The notes under the pieces were generated by a model. It had not been told where the DNA came from. It made no database searches and saw nothing but the letters and a program-made list of their open reading frames with translations. DNA of 64,000 nucleotides from CAZPHI01 sp964586425. Lineage in GTDB: Bacteria; Bacillota; Clostridia; Lachnospirales; Lachnospiraceae. A program made the translations under genes and the position numbers. Shown here in pieces: positions 60,754-64,000 of the stretch (its first letter is position 1; each line of letters begins with the position of its first letter). The stretch covers positions 8,338 through 72,337 of the forward strand of contig CAZPHI010000005.1 of the NCBI GenBank assembly GCA_964586425.1. Direction: 5' to 3'.

Positions 60754-61689
60754 ATGATTGGTGTGAAAAAAAATAAGAATATTAAACATCGTATATTATT
60801 AATTGGGTTACTCTTTCTCGTGCCATCTATTACTGCATGCAGTAAAGATGATGATAGCACTTATGCGATATATTATAAGAGTTTGGACGGAACGAGAATA
60901 ACTTCATCTGTGTATTCTGTGTCAGCTACGGATACAGAGATGCTGGCTAATGAGCTGGTAGAACAGATGAATACTAATTACAAATCAGATGAATATACAG
61001 TAATAAAGCCGGATAATGTTGAATTCTCTGGTGTTACAGTTGATGGAGATGTTGCAAAGGTTCATTTTAGCAATGATTATTATTCAATGGACAACACTAC
61101 AGAGGTGTTACTTAGAGCAGCTACTGTAAAGACATTATGTCAGGTTGATGGCATTAATTCAGTTGTTATTTTTGCAGGTACAGAAGAAGCAGTAGGTGCA
61201 GATGGAAGAGCATATGGACAGATGCATATTGAAGATTTTGTTGATAGAACAGATAATAGCATTAATAATCTTGAATGGACAGAGTTAACTCTCTATTTTG
61301 CTAATTCAAAAGGTGATAAATTATTGCCGGAGAAAGTAAAGGTTGCATATTCTAAGACTATGTCAATTGAAAAATTAATTGTTACACAGCTAATTAAAGG
61401 CCCTGATGAATCACAATATCAAAAAACACTTCCAGCTAATCTAAAGCTGATTGATATAACTGTAAGCGATGGAGTTTGCTTTGTTAATTTTGATTCAGCA
61501 TTTATGAGTGAATTGATCAATGTTGCAGATGTTGTAGAAGTGTATTCAATAGTTAATTCATTATGTCAGATAAGCTATATTAATAGTGTTAAGATTCTGA
61601 TAGATGGAGAAGCTAACAAAGTATTTAGGGATTCAATCGATTTGAGCGATACTTTCATGCCGGACTATTCAATAGTAGAAATCAAATAA
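60754..61689 (+). CDS. Lipoprotein with two GerMN domains
   Basis: The 311-residue protein has a lipoprotein signal (hydrophobic LLIGLLFLVP, lipobox SITAC with Cys about 29) and two GerMN domains (about 60-160 and 190-300; VKVHFSNDYYS and VCFVNFDSAFMS are the paired motif). GerM acts in spore cortex and germination; GerMN lipoproteins also follow two-component genes as LpqB-like partners of the kinase. Here it lies 15 bases after the kinase, supporting the latter. GAGG four bases before the ATG supports 60754. Confidence 0.88.
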   Translation: MIGVKKNKNIKHRILLIGLLFLVPSITACSKDDDSTYAIYYKSLDGTRITSSVYSVSATDTEMLANELVEQMNTNYKSDEYTVIKPDNVEFSGVTVDGDVAKVHFSNDYYSMDNTTEVLLRAATVKTLCQVDGINSVVIFAGTEEAVGADGRAYGQMHIEDFVDRTDNSINNLEWTELTLYFANSKGDKLLPEKVKVAYSKTMSIEKLIVTQLIKGPDESQYQKTLPANLKLIDITVSDGVCFVNFDSAFMSELINVADVVEVYSIVNSLCQISYINSVKILIDGEANKVFRDSIDLSDTFMPDYSIVEIK

Positions 61690-61694
61690 AGGCT

Positions 61695-61708
61695 GGAGGG
61701 ATATTATT
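61695..61708 (+). promoter_or_regulatory. Ribosome binding site pointing to a possible ATT start of comEC
   Basis: GGAGGG (61695-61700) is five bases before ATT (61706-61708) in the comEC frame, with AAG AGA CCA following. GTG 61721 is 20 bases from the site, too far for normal initiation. Confidence 0.5.
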
Positions 61709-61720
61709 AAGAGACCATTT

Positions 61721-63979
61721 GTGATGGCTGGTATAGGAATTCTAACTGGTACAATGCTGGTTGTTATTCCTATACTGGCTTATAAAATTATATTACTAAT
61801 CATGTGGGCAGTTTATCTTTGCACAATGATTATAAAAAGCAAAAACAAATTCAAATCTAATTCTTATATTATTGCAATACTGTCACTAATATCCATATTA
61901 ACGGGGTATTGCAATACCAATTCTTATATATCAATTGATATATTACAGTCATTAATTGATGACAATCAGCAGCTGCCGGTAATTATGACAGGCACAGTCG
62001 AAAAAATAATCCACGGGAATGGTTATAATCAGCTTTGGATGTATAACTCAATAATTGAATATGATAACAAACAATATACTGAAAGTGTAATAGTAACAAC
62101 TGACGGGAAAGATGATATTCGCAGAGGCGATAAGATTAATGTTAGTGGAAAACTGAAGTGCTATGAGGAACCATCGAATGAAGGTCAGTTTGATTCAAAG
62201 GCATATTATTCTTCAATTGGATTTAGATACAAACTTTCTGCGAACAATCTATGTATAATTGAACGTTGTAATAACCATTTCGTTAATTGGTTAGAAGCAT
62301 TTAAGGAGAAAATGCTTTTATCATATGACAGATTGTGTGATTCTAATGATGCAGGCTTCTTTAAAGCACTTGTTCTGGGAGATAAAGCAACACTTGATGA
62401 AGGAATTAAGCAAATGTTTCAAGACGCTGGAATTTCGCATATTTTGGCTATAAGTGGATTGCATATATCAATAATAGGTATGTTTTTGTATAAGCTGCTT
62501 AGACGCTGCAATTGTTCTCATATGATTTCTTCAATTGTCGGAAGTATTATGATTATTACCTTTGGAATTATGATAGGTAATGGATTATCTGCCACAAGGG
62601 CAATTGTGATGTTCCTTCTTAGCATATGGGCTATAACAATAGGCCGTAATTATGATATTCTTACAGCGACAGCAATAGCTGGCATTATTTTGCTCTTAAA
62701 ATATCCATTAATTATTTTAAATTGTGGATTCTTATTATCGTTTGCAGCTATACTTGGAATTGTACTTATGTATCCAGTAATAATGAAAGTGTTTGAGACC
62801 ATAGTTGAGAATCTTGTTGAGCATAAAACAATTCAGTATGTAACAAAACTAGTTATAGAAGGATTCGCTGTAAGTATCTCAATTAATATTTTTACTCTTC
62901 CGATAGTTCTTTATTACTATTATCAATTTCCAACATATTCAATTATATTGAATTTTCTTGTGCTGCCATTAATGCCAATAGTAATTATAAGTGCTATTGC
63001 AGGAGGAATAGTGGGGATATATTGGAGTACAGCAGGTACATTGTTAATTGGGGCTGCACATTATACATTAAGCTTTTATACATGGCTGTGTAGTATTATA
63101 TCCAGACTACCATATAATATTCTTACGATTGGAAGACCTAAGTTGATTAGTATAATTACATATATAATATTGATTATAATAGTAATAATAATTAGCAAAA
63201 AGCTTGCTAAGACGATAATGATACAAAGCAGTGTGGGACTTTTGCTCGTAATAGCGGTTATTAGTCTTGGTTTGGGAATAAAACCTGATTTTAAGATTGC
63301 AATGCTTGATATAGGACAGGGAGATTGTTCGGTAATTAATGTCGTTGATAAAGTTATTGTAATCGACAGCGGAAGCACTGATAAGAAAGACATAGCTAAG
63401 AATATTGTTGTTCCTTATATTAATTCGCTTGGGTATGATTCTGTTGATACAGTTATCATAAGTCATATGGATAGCGATCATATAAGTGGAATTAAGGAGA
63501 TTATTAATAATCAATTAATTGAAATTAAATCAATGCTTATTCCTGATATTGATGAAAAAGATGATGCGTATATAGAGCTTGAGAATATGGCATTGAGTAA
63601 AGGAATAGAGGTGTCATATATGCATATGGGAGATGTGGTTAGCTGGTGTAATGATGTGGATAATGCTGTATTTACCTGTATTAATCCGATACAAGAGGTC
63701 ACGTATAATGATAGAAATGCTTATTCGCTATCGGGACTGTTTGAATACAAGGGATTAACAATGGCATTCACAGGTGATATTGGAGAAGAACAGGAAAAAA
63801 TGATACTTGAAGAAGCTTCAATAAGAGAAAAACTTATAGAAACAGATATATTAAAGACGGCACATCATGGTTCTATGTTTTCTTCTTGCGATGAATGGAT
63901 AAAAGTTCTAAAACCTCAGGCTGCATTAATATCTGCTGGAAGAGATAACGAAAGGACAACGAAAATGATACAAGCCTAA
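61721..63979 (+). CDS. comEC: ComEC/Rec2 DNA-uptake channel, unusual start and short C-terminus
   Basis: The protein of at least 752 residues has an N-terminal OB-like DUF4131 region, the competence domain (about 210-480, LGDKATLDEGIKQMFQDAG, HILAISGLHISIIG) with many membrane segments, and a metallo-beta-lactamase-like domain (LDIGQGDCSVI, SHMDSDHISGI, AHHGS). ComEC carries single-stranded DNA across the membrane. The start is unclear: GGAGGG (61695-61700) points to codon ATT at 61706, giving IKRPFVMAG like family N-termini; GTG at 61721 is the first usual start codon. After GRDN the family's RYGHP and about 20-40 residues are missing; it ends ERTTKMIQA at 63979, near the window edge. Confidence 0.9.
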   Translation: MMAGIGILTGTMLVVIPILAYKIILLIMWAVYLCTMIIKSKNKFKSNSYIIAILSLISILTGYCNTNSYISIDILQSLIDDNQQLPVIMTGTVEKIIHGNGYNQLWMYNSIIEYDNKQYTESVIVTTDGKDDIRRGDKINVSGKLKCYEEPSNEGQFDSKAYYSSIGFRYKLSANNLCIIERCNNHFVNWLEAFKEKMLLSYDRLCDSNDAGFFKALVLGDKATLDEGIKQMFQDAGISHILAISGLHISIIGMFLYKLLRRCNCSHMISSIVGSIMIITFGIMIGNGLSATRAIVMFLLSIWAITIGRNYDILTATAIAGIILLLKYPLIILNCGFLLSFAAILGIVLMYPVIMKVFETIVENLVEHKTIQYVTKLVIEGFAVSISINIFTLPIVLYYYYQFPTYSIILNFLVLPLMPIVIISAIAGGIVGIYWSTAGTLLIGAAHYTLSFYTWLCSIISRLPYNILTIGRPKLISIITYIILIIIVIIISKKLAKTIMIQSSVGLLLVIAVISLGLGIKPDFKIAMLDIGQGDCSVINVVDKVIVIDSGSTDKKDIAKNIVVPYINSLGYDSVDTVIISHMDSDHISGIKEIINNQLIEIKSMLIPDIDEKDDAYIELENMALSKGIEVSYMHMGDVVSWCNDVDNAVFTCINPIQEVTYNDRNAYSLSGLFEYKGLTMAFTGDIGEEQEKMILEEASIREKLIETDILKTAHHGSMFSSCDEWIKVLKPQAALISAGRDNERTTKMIQA

Positions 63980-64000
63980 AACTGTAAAAGGCTTGAAATA

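Noticed and set aside
1..64000. tRNA or rRNA genes
   Set aside because: I saw no cloverleaf-like segments or rRNA-like stretches while reading the gaps; a tRNAscan run would be decisive.

Overview
The window comes from a low-GC Gram-positive bacterium. Clean AGGAGG-type ribosome binding sites, TTGACA/TATAAT promoters, a GAAC-N4-GTTC SOS box, RNase Y, RemA, RqcH and SpoIIM-XerD gene order all point to Clostridia. The DUF4214-tailed secreted proteins and the PL9 pectate lyase suggest Lachnospiraceae, possibly a pectin degrader close to Lachnospira/Eubacterium eligens. That placement is inference; there is no rRNA or tRNA gene to test it.

Layout. (1) 1-6021: two neighbouring extracellular proteins, a CAP/Ig-like protein with a damaged 5' end and a PL9 pectate lyase, both ending in two DUF4214 domains. 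(2) 6022-6700: tandem hairpin repeats around a 100-N assembly gap, then a candidate preQ1 riboswitch with attenuator. (3) 6699-9790: queuosine precursor operon queD-queE-folE-queC-queF, followed by aroC and, overlapping aroC by 4 bases, a LytTR response regulator. (4) 11734-19077: a LytTR-type direct repeat in front of a strong promoter, then an operon of one small secreted protein, two duplicated membrane-anchored proteins, an ABC-2 permease, another anchored protein, a GHKL sensor kinase, two more permeases and one ATPase. This is the best candidate for an undescribed system. (5) 19149-33357: abcF (minus), rimO-pgsA-cinA, a 1.2-kb repeat-filled gap, SOS-controlled recA-recX, rny, a type Ic aspartate aminotransferase, proC, nudix-spoIIM-xerD-like. 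(6) 33399-38704: rqcH (minus), remA-gmk-rpoZ, tgt-yajC, a small membrane protein. (7) 38750-48182: a 120-bp palindromic element, leuB-ilvD-ilvB, serC-serA, BirA-controlled bioY, and a DUF1015 protein. (8) 48198-53541: MATE exporter, carbohydrate-esterase-like hydrolase, a branching-enzyme homologue that has lost catalytic residues, MscS. (9) 53599-63979: argH and yfhO (minus), comEA, an OmpR/HK pair, a GerMN lipoprotein, and comEC with an unusual start and a short C-terminus.

How parts work together. folE supplies dihydroneopterin triphosphate to queD; queE, queC and queF carry it to preQ1, which tgt (36.7 kb) inserts into tRNA and which the riboswitch probably senses. In the LytTR locus the regulator, its likely operator and the sensor kinase form a plausible closed loop around the secreted protein and LanFEG-like transporter. 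leuB/ilvD/ilvB and serC/serA are ordinary amino-acid genes. Several gene boundaries carry short exact tandem repeats (17, 18, 9 and 31 bp), and in two cases the last repeat copy has become the ribosome binding site.
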